Source: Stagnihabitans tardus
GTDB taxonomy: Bacteria; Pseudomonadota; Alphaproteobacteria; Rhodobacterales; Rhodobacteraceae
NCBI RefSeq assembly: GCF_009925085.1
Contig: NZ_JAABNR010000004.1
Coordinates: 1 to 64,000, forward strand
Direction of reading: 5' to 3'
Length of the DNA: 64,000 bases
Of the stretch, positions 15,987 through 23,254 are shown in pieces; within the stretch, counting starts at the first letter, position 1, and the number at the start of each line of letters is the position of its first letter. Position numbers and translations under genes: made by a program. The notes beneath the pieces are model-generated. The model saw nothing but the letters and a program-made list of their open reading frames with translations. It ran no database searches and was not told the origin of the DNA.

Positions 15987-15996
15987 TGGTATACCA
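15987..15996. promoter_or_regulatory. TGGTATACCA palindrome, probable GntR operator
   Basis: A perfect 10-bp palindrome midway in the 89-nt divergent region between the DUF1185 operon and the GntR gene. The form (T-GGT-AT-ACC-A) suits FadR/FCD-subfamily regulators, whose sites are typically T-G/N-G-T-N-A-C-C-A-like. Its GGTATACC core recurs before the ALDH gene. Confidence 0.6.
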
Positions 15997-16049
15997 TAAG
16001 ACGGAATGTCAACCTTGATTCTGGCCTGGCCTGCGGATAGGCTCGGGCG

Positions 16050-16688
16050 ATGGACAGCGATTTGAAGATCGAAGCCCCGGCGCGACTGCGGGATGTGGTG
16101 CTGGAGCGGCTGCGCGCCGCCATCGTCTCGGGCCGTTTTGCCAGCGGTGAGCGGCTGGTGGAGCGCAACCTCTGCGACCTTTTGGGGGTTTCCCGGTCGG
16201 TGGTGCGCGAGGTGATCCGCATCCTCGAGGCCGAGGGGCTGGTGGAAGAGGGCACGCGGGGGCCCATGGTGGCGCGGCTCGACTGGGCCCAGGCGCGGCA
16301 GATCTACGACATCCGGTTGATGCTGGAGGCCCATGCCGCGCGGGAATGTGCGGGGCGGGCGGATGACACGGTGCGGGCCGATCTGCGGGCGGCCCTGGGC
16401 CAGATCGGCGGCGACGGCGCCTTGGAGGCCACGGCGCGGTTCTACGAGGTGATCTTCAAGGCGGCGGGCCATGACATCGCCTGGGAGATTGTCAGCCGCT
16501 TGAACGGGCGGATCTCGCGTCTGCGGGCTCTGACGCTGGCGGCCAGCGACCGCAAGGTCTCGGGGCTGTCCCGGATGACGCGGATTGCGGAAGCCGTGGT
16601 CGCGGGGGATGGGCCGGGGGCAGAGGCGGCGGTGCGCGCCCATCTGACCGAGGCGGCCCAGATCGCGCGCAAGATATTGGAGGCGTGA
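16050..16688 (+). CDS. GntR-family transcriptional regulator (FCD subfamily)
   Basis: 212 residues. The winged-helix DNA-binding domain covers residues about 8-78 (LRAAIVSGRFASGERLVERNL, then LLGVSRSVVREVIRILEAEGLV and a wing ending GPMVARL). An all-helical FCD ligand domain follows (LMLEAHAAREC, later RHAHLTEA-like VRAHLTEAAQIARKI). FCD regulators often sense carboxylic acids. Divergent from the catabolic operon with a palindrome between, so it likely represses that operon and itself. The DUF1330 gene starts in its stop codon. Confidence 0.88.
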   Translation: MDSDLKIEAPARLRDVVLERLRAAIVSGRFASGERLVERNLCDLLGVSRSVVREVIRILEAEGLVEEGTRGPMVARLDWAQARQIYDIRLMLEAHAARECAGRADDTVRADLRAALGQIGGDGALEATARFYEVIFKAAGHDIAWEIVSRLNGRISRLRALTLAASDRKVSGLSRMTRIAEAVVAGDGPGAEAAVRAHLTEAAQIARKILEA

Positions 16689-16969
16689 TGGCGGCCTATT
16701 GGATTGCCCATGTGACGGTGACGGATGCCGAGGCCTACAAGGCCTATCAGGCCCTGGCGCCTGCGGCCTTTGCGGCCCATGGCGCGCGGTTCCTGGCGCG
16801 CGGGCCCGGCGAGGTGCTGGAGGGGCCGGAGGCGCCTCGGCACGTCGTGATCGAGTTTCCCTCGCTGGAGGCCGCAAGGGCCTGTTATGACAGCGCGGAA
16901 TACCAGGCGGCGCGGGCGGCGCGTTTGGGCGCGGCAGAGGTGGCCGTCGTCTTGGTGGAGGGGGTCTAG
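16688..16969 (+). CDS. DUF1330 family protein
   Basis: 93 residues from ATG 16688, which shares its A with the GntR stop (a GTG at 16685 is an alternative). Small ferredoxin-like alpha/beta fold: AYWIAHVTVTDAEAYKAY, then HVVIEFPSLEAARACYDSAEYQAAR, the standard DUF1330 pattern. Related to dimeric alpha-beta-barrel monooxygenase-like proteins; activity unknown. Co-transcribed with the regulator, so probably part of the same catabolic system. Confidence 0.8.
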   Translation: MAAYWIAHVTVTDAEAYKAYQALAPAAFAAHGARFLARGPGEVLEGPEAPRHVVIEFPSLEAARACYDSAEYQAARAARLGAAEVAVVLVEGV

Positions 16970-17029
16970 GGGGCGCTGCCCCCTCGGCCTGCGGCCTCAC
17001 CCCCGGGATATTTGTGCCAAGTTGAAAGG
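16969..17029 (+). repeat. Dispersed palindromic repeat, single unit (family 1)
   Basis: Starts at the stop codon of the DUF1330 gene: GGGGGCGCTGCCCCC hairpin, a second small hairpin (GGCCTGCGGCC), then CCCCCGGGATATTTG and TGCCAAGTTGAAAGG. Lies between two convergent 3' ends (DUF1330 and the AraC-type regulator). Confidence 0.75.
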
Positions 17030-17032
17030 TTT

Positions 17033-17992
17033 TCAGCGCAGGGCGCTTGGGCTGGTGCCATATTTCGCCTTGAAGGCGCGCGACAGGGCGGAGGGGCTGG
17101 AGAAGCCCGTGCGCAGAGCGATTTCGGCCAGCGGGTGGCGCGTGTCGGTCACGAGGCGCCGGGCGGCGGCCAGGCGCAGGGACAGCGCATGGGCGGCGGG
17201 GGTGGTCTGGAGCCCTTGGGCAAACAGCGTCTCGAGCCTGCGCGGCGAGAGGCCCACGGCGCGTGCGGTCTGGGCTGCGGTCTCGGGCGCGTCGAGGCGG
17301 GTCTCCATCCGGGCGATGGCGGCGGCGACGCGCGGGTCGAGGAGGGCGGGCGCCGGGGCCAGGACCTGCGGCTCGTGACCCGGGCGCGGCGTGGTCAGGA
17401 AGCTTTGGGCGACCTGGCGGGCCAGGGCCTGCCCATGGCGCTGGGCGATCAGGTGCAGCATGAGATCGGCGGCGGGGGCGGCTCCGCCCGCGGTGAAGCG
17501 GTTGCGGTCGATGATCCAGCGATCGGGCTGCGTGTCGATCTGGGGGTGGGCGGCGGCGAAGTCCTCGAGATCCTCCCAATGGACCGTCGCCCGGTAGCCG
17601 TTCAAGAGCCCCGCCCGTGCGAGGACCCAGGGCCCGGCGTCGATGCCGCCGACGGCCTGGAAGCGCGGGGCGAGGCGGTTCAGGTCGCGGATCAGCTGCG
17701 GCGTGGCGACCTCGGACTGTCGGAAGCCCACGATGGCGATCAGCGCATCGGCGCCCTCGGCGGCGGTCAGCGGCCCGTGGGAGGGGAGTTCCAGCCCGCA
17801 GGTCAAGGGTGCTGCGGCGCCATCGGGCGTCACGACGCGCCAGCGATAGGCCTCATGCCCCAGGTGCCGGTTGGCCGAGCGCAAGGGGTCGAGCGTCGAG
17901 GCGACCTCGAGGATCGACGCCTGCGGCAGGACCAGGAGCGCCAGTGTCAGGGGGCTGCGGGCAGGGGCGAAGATTGGTGCGGAAATCGACAT
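17033..17992 (-). CDS. GlxA-type AraC-family regulator, likely carnitine-responsive (CdhR-like)
   Basis: 319 residues from ATG 17992. An in-frame TTG at 18013 gives seven more residues but has no good ribosome-binding site. Residues about 15-185 form a DJ-1/PfpI-like sensor domain (LVLPQASILEVASTLDPLRSANR, GGIDAGPWVLARAGLL). Residues 215-315 contain the two AraC helix-turn-helix motifs (ARAVGLSPRRLETLFAQ and IALRTGFSSPSALSRAFKAKYG). In Pseudomonas, CdhR of this architecture activates carnitine dehydrogenase genes. Here it is divergent from the BKACE/carnitine dehydrogenase genes, which supports the same role. Confidence 0.85.
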   Translation of the reverse strand: MSISAPIFAPARSPLTLALLVLPQASILEVASTLDPLRSANRHLGHEAYRWRVVTPDGAAAPLTCGLELPSHGPLTAAEGADALIAIVGFRQSEVATPQLIRDLNRLAPRFQAVGGIDAGPWVLARAGLLNGYRATVHWEDLEDFAAAHPQIDTQPDRWIIDRNRFTAGGAAPAADLMLHLIAQRHGQALARQVAQSFLTTPRPGHEPQVLAPAPALLDPRVAAAIARMETRLDAPETAAQTARAVGLSPRRLETLFAQGLQTTPAAHALSLRLAAARRLVTDTRHPLAEIALRTGFSSPSALSRAFKAKYGTSPSALR

Positions 17993-18060
17993 GAAACTTG
18001 CGTAAATCGTCAAGCGCGCCTTGCCAAGGGCGTTATGGTGGCATCAAAGGGAGTCCCATC

Positions 18061-18975
18061 ATGCCGCTGACCATGAATCGCGAAGTCTTCATCACCTGTG
18101 CCGTGACCGGATCGGGCGGCACGCAGGACCGCTCTCCGCATGTGCCGCGCTCGCCCGCCCAGATCGCCGAAAGCGCGATTGCGGCGGCCAAGGCGGGGGC
18201 GGCGGTGGTCCATTGCCATGTGCGCGATCCGGAAACCGGCAAGCCCTCGCGCGAGCTGGCTTTGTATCGCGAGGTGACGGAGCGCATTCGTGATTCGGGG
18301 ACGGATGTGGTCTTGAACCTGACGGCGGGGATGGGCGGCGACATCTATTTCGAGGGCACCGAGGACATGGGCCGCATCGGGCCTCGGTCGGATATGGCGG
18401 GGGCGACGGAACGGGTGGCGCATGTGGTCGAATGCCGGCCCGAGATCTGCACGCTCGATTGCGGCACGATGAATTTCAACGAGGCCGATTACGTGATGGT
18501 CAACACGCCCGGGATGCTGCGGGATATGGCCAAGCGGATGACGGCGGCGGGGGTGCGCATCGAGATCGAGGCCTTTGACACCGGCCATCTCTGGCTCGCC
18601 AAGCAGCTGGCCAGTGAGGGCGTAATCCCCGACCCGGTGCTGGTGCAGCTCTGCATGGGCGTTCCGTGGGGCGCTCCGGATGACTTGCATACCTTCATGG
18701 CCATGGTGGCGAATGTGCCTGCGGGCTGGACCTTCAGCGCCTTTGCCCTGGGGCGGCACCAGATGCCCTATGTCGCGGCCTCCGTTCTGGCGGGCGGCAA
18801 TGTGCGGGTGGGGCTGGAGGACAACCTCTGGCTCGACAAGGGGGTCCTGGCGACCAATGCGCAGCTGGTGGAGCGGGCGGTGACGGTGATCTCGAACCTC
18901 GGGGCGCGGGTGATCACGCCGGCAGAGGTGCGGGCCAAGCTGAAGCTGGAGAAGCGGGCGCCGGTGGGGAAGTGA
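18061..18975 (+). CDS. BKACE-family 3-keto acid cleavage enzyme, likely 3-dehydrocarnitine:acetyl-CoA transferase
   Basis: 304 residues from ATG 18061 with GGGAG ahead. The beta-keto acid cleavage enzyme signature is visible: FITCAVTGSGG, zinc-binding His51 and His53 in VVHCHVRDPETGKPS, NLTAGMGG, and PVLVQLCMGVPWGAPDD. These enzymes react a beta-keto acid with acetyl-CoA to give acetoacetate plus a new acyl-CoA. With 3-dehydrocarnitine the products are acetoacetate and betainyl-CoA, which is the Pseudomonas CdhC step. The neighbouring carnitine dehydrogenase-thioesterase gene makes that substrate most likely. Confidence 0.88.
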   Translation: MPLTMNREVFITCAVTGSGGTQDRSPHVPRSPAQIAESAIAAAKAGAAVVHCHVRDPETGKPSRELALYREVTERIRDSGTDVVLNLTAGMGGDIYFEGTEDMGRIGPRSDMAGATERVAHVVECRPEICTLDCGTMNFNEADYVMVNTPGMLRDMAKRMTAAGVRIEIEAFDTGHLWLAKQLASEGVIPDPVLVQLCMGVPWGAPDDLHTFMAMVANVPAGWTFSAFALGRHQMPYVAASVLAGGNVRVGLEDNLWLDKGVLATNAQLVERAVTVISNLGARVITPAEVRAKLKLEKRAPVGK

Positions 18976-19403
18976 GAGTTTGGTTCGCTCTACTCGCCCT
19001 TGCCGCCCTGGTTGTCGCTTGTGGCGTTCAGCAGACCTGGGTGACGCCGAAGGGTCAGGTCTTCCAAAGCGCAACCTGCGATACACATGAGCTGACGCCT
19101 GGCGGAGGACCCGACACCTGCTTATGGCGCAAGATCGACACTTCTGAGGTCGAACAGGCCAAGTGCAAGGCCGACGGCGGCAATGTCTATGTCTCGGCGT
19201 CGGCTTCGTATCCGATTTTCCCGGGAAGCCACATCTATGAAGCCGGTTGCATTTTTCCCTATGCCGATGTCGGCAAGGCGTGCAGCAAGTCCACGGACTG
19301 CCGGGGGGCTTGCGATGCCGAAACGCGGACCTGTCGGCAGTCGGAACTTGGCGGCGACATGCTGGATGAAAACGGCAGAGTAACGGGCGGATACATCGAG
19401 TAA
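18972..19403 (+). CDS. Small cysteine-containing lipoprotein, unknown
   Basis: 143 residues from a GTG overlapping the previous stop (GTGA). Residues 1-16 are a hydrophobic signal and LVVAC17 is a lipobox, so it is probably exported and lipidated. The mature part has eight further cysteines, several in close spacing (CSKSTDCRGACDAETRTC), suggesting disulfide bonds. I do not recognise a family. It sits between BKACE and carnitine dehydrogenase in the catabolic operon but has no obvious metabolic role; its base composition is slightly less GC-rich than its neighbours, so it may be an insertion. Confidence 0.65.
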   Translation: MRVWFALLALAALVVACGVQQTWVTPKGQVFQSATCDTHELTPGGGPDTCLWRKIDTSEVEQAKCKADGGNVYVSASASYPIFPGSHIYEAGCIFPYADVGKACSKSTDCRGACDAETRTCRQSELGGDMLDENGRVTGGYIE

Positions 19404-19452
19404 CCCGCCGACAAACGAACTGCGCTAGGGCGCGAGGATCAAGGACGACGAC

Positions 19453-20916
19453 ATGACCAGAACAGCAACCATCATCGGCGGCGGCGTTATCGGCGGGGGC
19501 TGGGCGGCGCGGTTCTTGCTCAATGGCTGGAACGTGCAGGTCTTCGACCCCGATCCGCAGGCAGAGCGCAAGATCAATGCGGTCTTGTCCAACGCCCGCC
19601 TCGCGCTTCCGGCGCTCAGCGATGTGCCGATGCCGGTGGAGGGCAAGCTCTCCTTCCACGACACGATCTTCGATGCGGTCCAGGGCTCGGAATATGTGCA
19701 GGAGTCGGTCTCGGAACGGATCGAGCTGAAGAAGAAGGTCTACGCGCAACTTCAGCAGGCCAATCCGGGGGTGCTGATCGGGTCCTCCACTTCGGGCTTC
19801 AAGGCCTCTGACCTGCAAGAGGGCTCTCCGGCGCCCGAAAACATCATCGTGGCCCACCCGTTCAACCCGGTTTACCTCCTGCCGCTCTCCGAGGTCTCCG
19901 GGAGCCCCCGCAACACCACCGAGACCGTCGAGCGCACCGCCCAGATCATGCGCGACATCGGCATGTATCCCCTGGTGATCCGCAAGGAGATCGACGCCTT
20001 CATCGGCAACCGCTTCCTCGAGGCCGTCTGGCGCGAGGCGCTGTGGATGCTGAAGGACGGCATCGCCACCACGTCGGAAATCGACGAGGCGATCCGCATG
20101 GGCTTTGGCCTGCGCTGGGGGCAGATGGGGCTGTTCGAGACCTACCGCGTGGCGGGCGGCGAGGCCGGGATGCGGCACTTCATGGCGCAATTTGGCCCGG
20201 CGCTGAAATGGCCCTGGACCAAGCTGATGGACGTCCCCGAGTTCAACGATGAGCTGGTGGACCTCGTTGCCAACCAGTCCGATGCGCAATCCGGGGCCTA
20301 TGGCATCCGCGAGCTGGAGCGCATCCGGGATCAGAACCTCGTGGGCTTCCTGCGCGCGCTGAAAGAGCGGAACTGGGGCGCGGGCAAGGTGCTGCGCGAC
20401 CACGACGCGGCAAGGGCGGCTGTCTTCCACGCCCAGACCGATACGGCGCCCAAGGCCGAGCCGCTGACCATGGCCCATATGCAGGTTCTGCCCGGCTGGA
20501 TCGACTACAACGGCCATATGACCGAAAGCCGCTATTACTTTGCGAACTCCGAGACGGTGGATGCCTTCCTCCGCCTGATCGGCGCGGGGATGGATTACGT
20601 CGCGGGTGGGCACTCCTATTACTCCGCCGAGACCCATATCCGCCACTTGGGCGAGGCCAAGTTGGGGGATCGTCTGGTGGGCACGATCCAGATCATCTCG
20701 GCCGATGAAAAGCGCTTCCGGTCCTTCGTGCGGATCATGAAGGGCGATGAGGTCGTGGCGACCGTGGAACAGCTCTGCCTGCATGTCGATATGGCGGCGG
20801 GGAAAACCGTGGCCGCCTCGCCGGAGGTTTGGGCCAATCTGAAGGCCATCGCCGAGGGTCACGCGGGGCTGGCCCTGCCCGAAGGCGCAGGCCGCGCCGT
20901 GGGGCAGAAGAAGTGA
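19453..20916 (+). CDS. L-carnitine dehydrogenase fused to a betainyl-CoA thioesterase domain
   Basis: 487 residues. Residues 1-325 are a 3-hydroxyacyl-CoA-dehydrogenase-type enzyme: IIGGGVIGGGWAARFL nucleotide loop, acidic FDPDP for NAD, SSTSGFKASDL, and AHPFNPVYLLPLSEVSG with the catalytic His. From about residue 338 a hot-dog thioesterase follows: VLPGWIDYNGHMTESRY with its catalytic Asp, then CLHVDM. This fused form is known for carnitine dehydrogenase of rhizobia. It would oxidise L-carnitine to 3-dehydrocarnitine; after the BKACE step the hydrolase would release glycine betaine from betainyl-CoA. The SDR gene begins in its stop codon. Confidence 0.9.
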   Translation: MTRTATIIGGGVIGGGWAARFLLNGWNVQVFDPDPQAERKINAVLSNARLALPALSDVPMPVEGKLSFHDTIFDAVQGSEYVQESVSERIELKKKVYAQLQQANPGVLIGSSTSGFKASDLQEGSPAPENIIVAHPFNPVYLLPLSEVSGSPRNTTETVERTAQIMRDIGMYPLVIRKEIDAFIGNRFLEAVWREALWMLKDGIATTSEIDEAIRMGFGLRWGQMGLFETYRVAGGEAGMRHFMAQFGPALKWPWTKLMDVPEFNDELVDLVANQSDAQSGAYGIRELERIRDQNLVGFLRALKERNWGAGKVLRDHDAARAAVFHAQTDTAPKAEPLTMAHMQVLPGWIDYNGHMTESRYYFANSETVDAFLRLIGAGMDYVAGGHSYYSAETHIRHLGEAKLGDRLVGTIQIISADEKRFRSFVRIMKGDEVVATVEQLCLHVDMAAGKTVAASPEVWANLKAIAEGHAGLALPEGAGRAVGQKK

Positions 20917-21665
20917 AGCGCGTCCTGATCACCGCAGGCGCGAATGGCATCGGGCTGGTGATGGCGCAAGCCTTCGCCGCCGAGGGCTATGGCGTCTGGG
21001 TGACCGATGTGGACCGTTCGCAGATCGCGGCCTTGCCCGAGGGGATCAGGGGCGATGTGGTGGATGCCTCGGACGAGGCCGCCATGGCGGGGCTCTTTGA
21101 CCGCATCGCGGCGGAGTGGGGCGGACTTGACGTGCTCTGCGCCAATGCCGGGATCAAGGGGCCGACCTCTGCCATCGAGGACATGGACCTGGGCGCCTGG
21201 CACCAATGCCTGGCCGTGAACTTGGATGGCGCCATGATCGCGGCCAAATACGGCGCGCGGCTGATGAAACCGGCGGGGGAGGGGGTGATGATCTTCACCT
21301 CCTCGACCTCCGGCCTCTATGGCACGCCCTTCCGCGCGCCCTATGTGGCCGCGAAATGGGGGGTGATCGGGCTGATGAAGACTGTGGCGATGGAGCTTGG
21401 CCCCTTCGGCATCCGCGCCAATGCGATCTGTCCGGGGTCCGTCAATGGCCCCCGCATCGACCGTGTGATCGAGGCCGAGGCTGAGGCCAAGGGCATGACG
21501 CCGGAGGCCGTGCGCCAGGGCTATGCCTCCGGCACGGCCTTGAAGCGGCTCTCTGACCCCGAAGACGTGGCGGCGATGGCCGTCTTCCTGGCCTCTCCGG
21601 CTGCGCGCATGGTCTCGGGCCAGGCGCTGGCGGTGGATGGCATGACCTATAACGTAGACCCGTGA
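20913..21665 (+). CDS. Short-chain dehydrogenase/reductase in the carnitine cluster
   Basis: 250 residues from GTG 20913 (GTGA overlap with the preceding gene). Classical SDR features: TAGANGIGLV, an acidic TDVDRS for NAD preference, CANAGIKGP, STSGLYGTPFRAPYVAAKWG (Ser, Tyr-x3-Lys), and the ICPGSVNGPRIDRV loop. Substrate unknown. Position within the operon suggests a hydroxy-acid or beta-hydroxyacyl substrate related to carnitine or trimethylammonium compounds. Confidence 0.85.
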   Translation: MKRVLITAGANGIGLVMAQAFAAEGYGVWVTDVDRSQIAALPEGIRGDVVDASDEAAMAGLFDRIAAEWGGLDVLCANAGIKGPTSAIEDMDLGAWHQCLAVNLDGAMIAAKYGARLMKPAGEGVMIFTSSTSGLYGTPFRAPYVAAKWGVIGLMKTVAMELGPFGIRANAICPGSVNGPRIDRVIEAEAEAKGMTPEAVRQGYASGTALKRLSDPEDVAAMAVFLASPAARMVSGQALAVDGMTYNVDP

Positions 21666-21672
21666 GGACAAG

Positions 21673-22836
21673 ATGGATTTCGGACTGACCGAAGAGCAGA
21701 AGATGATCGTCGAAACCACGCGGGCTTTCGTCGAGACCGAGCTTTACCCGCATGAACAGGCGGTGGAGCGGTCAAACCACCTGCCCCTGGAGCTGATCCG
21801 CGAGATCCAGAAGAAGGCCATGGCGGCAGGGCTTTACGCCGCCAACATGCCCGAGGAGGTCGGCGGCGCGGGGCTCGATACCCTGACCTGGCTCTTGTAT
21901 GAAAAGGAACTGGGGCGGGCGAATTACGCCCTGCACTGGACCTGCGTGGCGCGGCCCTCGAACATCCTCTTGGCGGGGAATGCCGAGCAGAGAGAACAGT
22001 ATCTGATGCCCTGTATCCGGGGCGAGACCTGGGATTGCCTCGCCATGACGGAGCCAGGCGCGGGCTCCGACCTGCGCGGCATGAAGGCCACGGCGCGCCA
22101 GGATGGCGACGACTGGATCCTGAACGGGACGAAGCATTTCATCTCCCATGCCGATATGGCGGGCTTTGCCATCGTCTTCGTGGCGACGGGAGAAGAGGAC
22201 ACTCCGCGCGGCCCCAAGAAGAAGATCACCGCCTTCTTCGTTGACAAGGGCACTCCGGGTTTCACGGTGCGCGACGGCTACCGCAACGTCTCGCACCGGG
22301 GTTACACCAACGCCGTGCTGGAGTTCGACGACTGCCGCGTGAACAAGCGCCAGATCCTCGGCGAGGTCCACAAGGGCTTCGAGGTCGCCAATTCCTGGCT
22401 GGGCGCGACCCGCCTGCAAGTGGCCTCCACCTGCCTTGGCCGCGCCGAGCGCGCGCTCGGCCATGCGCTGAGCTATGCGGCCGAACGCAAGCAATTCGGC
22501 CAGCAGATCGGCAAGTTCCAGGGCATCAGCTTCAAGCTCGCCGACATGGCGATGGAGCTGAAGGCGGCCGAACTCCTGACCCGCGAGGCCGCCTGGAAAT
22601 ACGACCAGGGCACGGTGACCGAGGCCGATATGTCGATGGCCAAGCTCAAGGCCACCGAGGTCCTGGCGATGATCGCCGACGAGGCCATCCAGATCCACGG
22701 CGGTATGGGGCTGATGGATGAACTGCCCCTGGAGCGCATCTGGCGCGACTCACGCGTCGAGCGCATCTGGGAGGGCACCTCGGAAATCCAGCGCCACATC
22801 ATCAGCCGCGAGCTGTTGCGGCCCCTGGGGGCGTAA
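21673..22836 (+). CDS. Acyl-CoA dehydrogenase, possibly gamma-butyrobetainyl-CoA dehydrogenase
   Basis: 387 residues with the complete ACAD fold: MDFGLTEEQKMIVETTRAF, FAD-binding TEPGAGSD and GTKHFISHAD, RKQFGQQIGKFQ, QIHGGMGLMDELPLERIWRD, and the catalytic Glu in RIWEGTSEIQRH. In the carnitine context, dehydrogenation of gamma-butyrobetainyl-CoA to crotonobetainyl-CoA is the natural step, as in aerobic Agrobacterium/Rhizobium gamma-butyrobetaine users. Electrons would pass to ETF and then ETF-ubiquinone oxidoreductase, whose gene starts at the right end of the window. The specific substrate is inference. Confidence 0.88.
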   Translation: MDFGLTEEQKMIVETTRAFVETELYPHEQAVERSNHLPLELIREIQKKAMAAGLYAANMPEEVGGAGLDTLTWLLYEKELGRANYALHWTCVARPSNILLAGNAEQREQYLMPCIRGETWDCLAMTEPGAGSDLRGMKATARQDGDDWILNGTKHFISHADMAGFAIVFVATGEEDTPRGPKKKITAFFVDKGTPGFTVRDGYRNVSHRGYTNAVLEFDDCRVNKRQILGEVHKGFEVANSWLGATRLQVASTCLGRAERALGHALSYAAERKQFGQQIGKFQGISFKLADMAMELKAAELLTREAAWKYDQGTVTEADMSMAKLKATEVLAMIADEAIQIHGGMGLMDELPLERIWRDSRVERIWEGTSEIQRHIISRELLRPLGA

Positions 22837-22850
22837 TCCAACCCGCCAAA

Positions 22851-22911
22851 GGGGGGCGCTGCCCCCCTCGCCCTTCGGGCTCACCCCCCGGGATATTTGT
22901 GAAAAGATGAA
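22851..22911 (+). repeat. Dispersed palindromic repeat, forward unit (family 1)
   Basis: GGGGGGCGCTGCCCCCC hairpin, small hairpin GCCCTTCGGGC, then CCCCCGGGATATTTG and TGAAAAGATGAAA. The inverted partner is at 23186-23230. Confidence 0.75.
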
Positions 22912-22989
22912 ACCAAATGTTAACCATCTTGTCCGAAGCTGGCGAAGCCGAACAGGGAGGGATCCCGATGACGGCAAAAGGTGAAGATT

Positions 22990-23015
22990 CCCTGTCCCGT
23001 TGGCTCGGGACAGGG
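22990..23015. repeat. Perfect 10-bp inverted repeat in the spacer
   Basis: CCCTGTCCCG (22990-22999) and CGGGACAGGG (23006-23015) enclose a 6-nt loop. No T-run follows on either side. It could be part of a structured RNA or of a mobile-element relic; nothing decides between these. Confidence 0.5.
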
Positions 23016-23185
23016 CGTCACGAGGTTGATCGACGACGGGTCAAATGCTCCGCGCAGGCATATCCTGAACGCGGCTCCATGCGCTGCCGCGTCACGCAAT
23101 TGTCTCTCCGGCCTCTCCGCGCCGCCTGCCGAAAAGAAGGCATGCCAATCTCGCTCCCATGGTCAAAAGGCCGAGCACCGTCCTG

Positions 23186-23230
23186 TTCATCTTTTCATAA
23201 ATATCCCGGGGGTCCGGGGGCAGCGCCCCC
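23186..23230 (-). repeat. Dispersed palindromic repeat, inverted unit (family 1)
   Basis: Reverse complement reads GGGGGCGCTGCCCCC, then GGACCCCCGGGATATTTATG and AAAAGATGAA, nearly the same as the unit at 22851-22911. Confidence 0.75.
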
Positions 23231-23254
23231 GGCTCTCGCCGCCGGAGCAACGCC

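Larger units (their letters stand above)
22837..23254. other. Intergenic region framed by inverted family-1 repeats
   Basis: 418 nt without a convincing gene. It is bounded by a forward repeat unit (22851-22911) and an inverted unit (23186-23230), whose outer ends match (GGGGGCGCTGCCCCC) and inner ends match (GATATTTNTGAAAAGATGAA). The 270 nt between them contains a perfect 10-bp inverted repeat (22990-23015) and no open frame with coding character. It separates the acyl-CoA dehydrogenase and acyl-CoA synthetase genes. Confidence 0.6.

Noticed and set aside
17993-18013. TTG start at 18013 for the GlxA-type regulator
   Set aside because: No ribosome-binding site ahead of it; ATG 17992 gives the normal length.
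18010-20862. A 950-codon open frame on the minus strand across the BKACE/carnitine dehydrogenase genes
   Set aside because: Its product is rich in Arg, His, Gly and Leu without any domain and it mirrors clearly recognised genes on the plus strand; long antisense frames are expected in GC-rich DNA.
22912-23254. Possible riboswitch or small RNA upstream of the acyl-CoA synthetase
   Set aside because: Only one clear hairpin is present and no known riboswitch core could be matched; flanking inverted repeats explain the structure at least as well.
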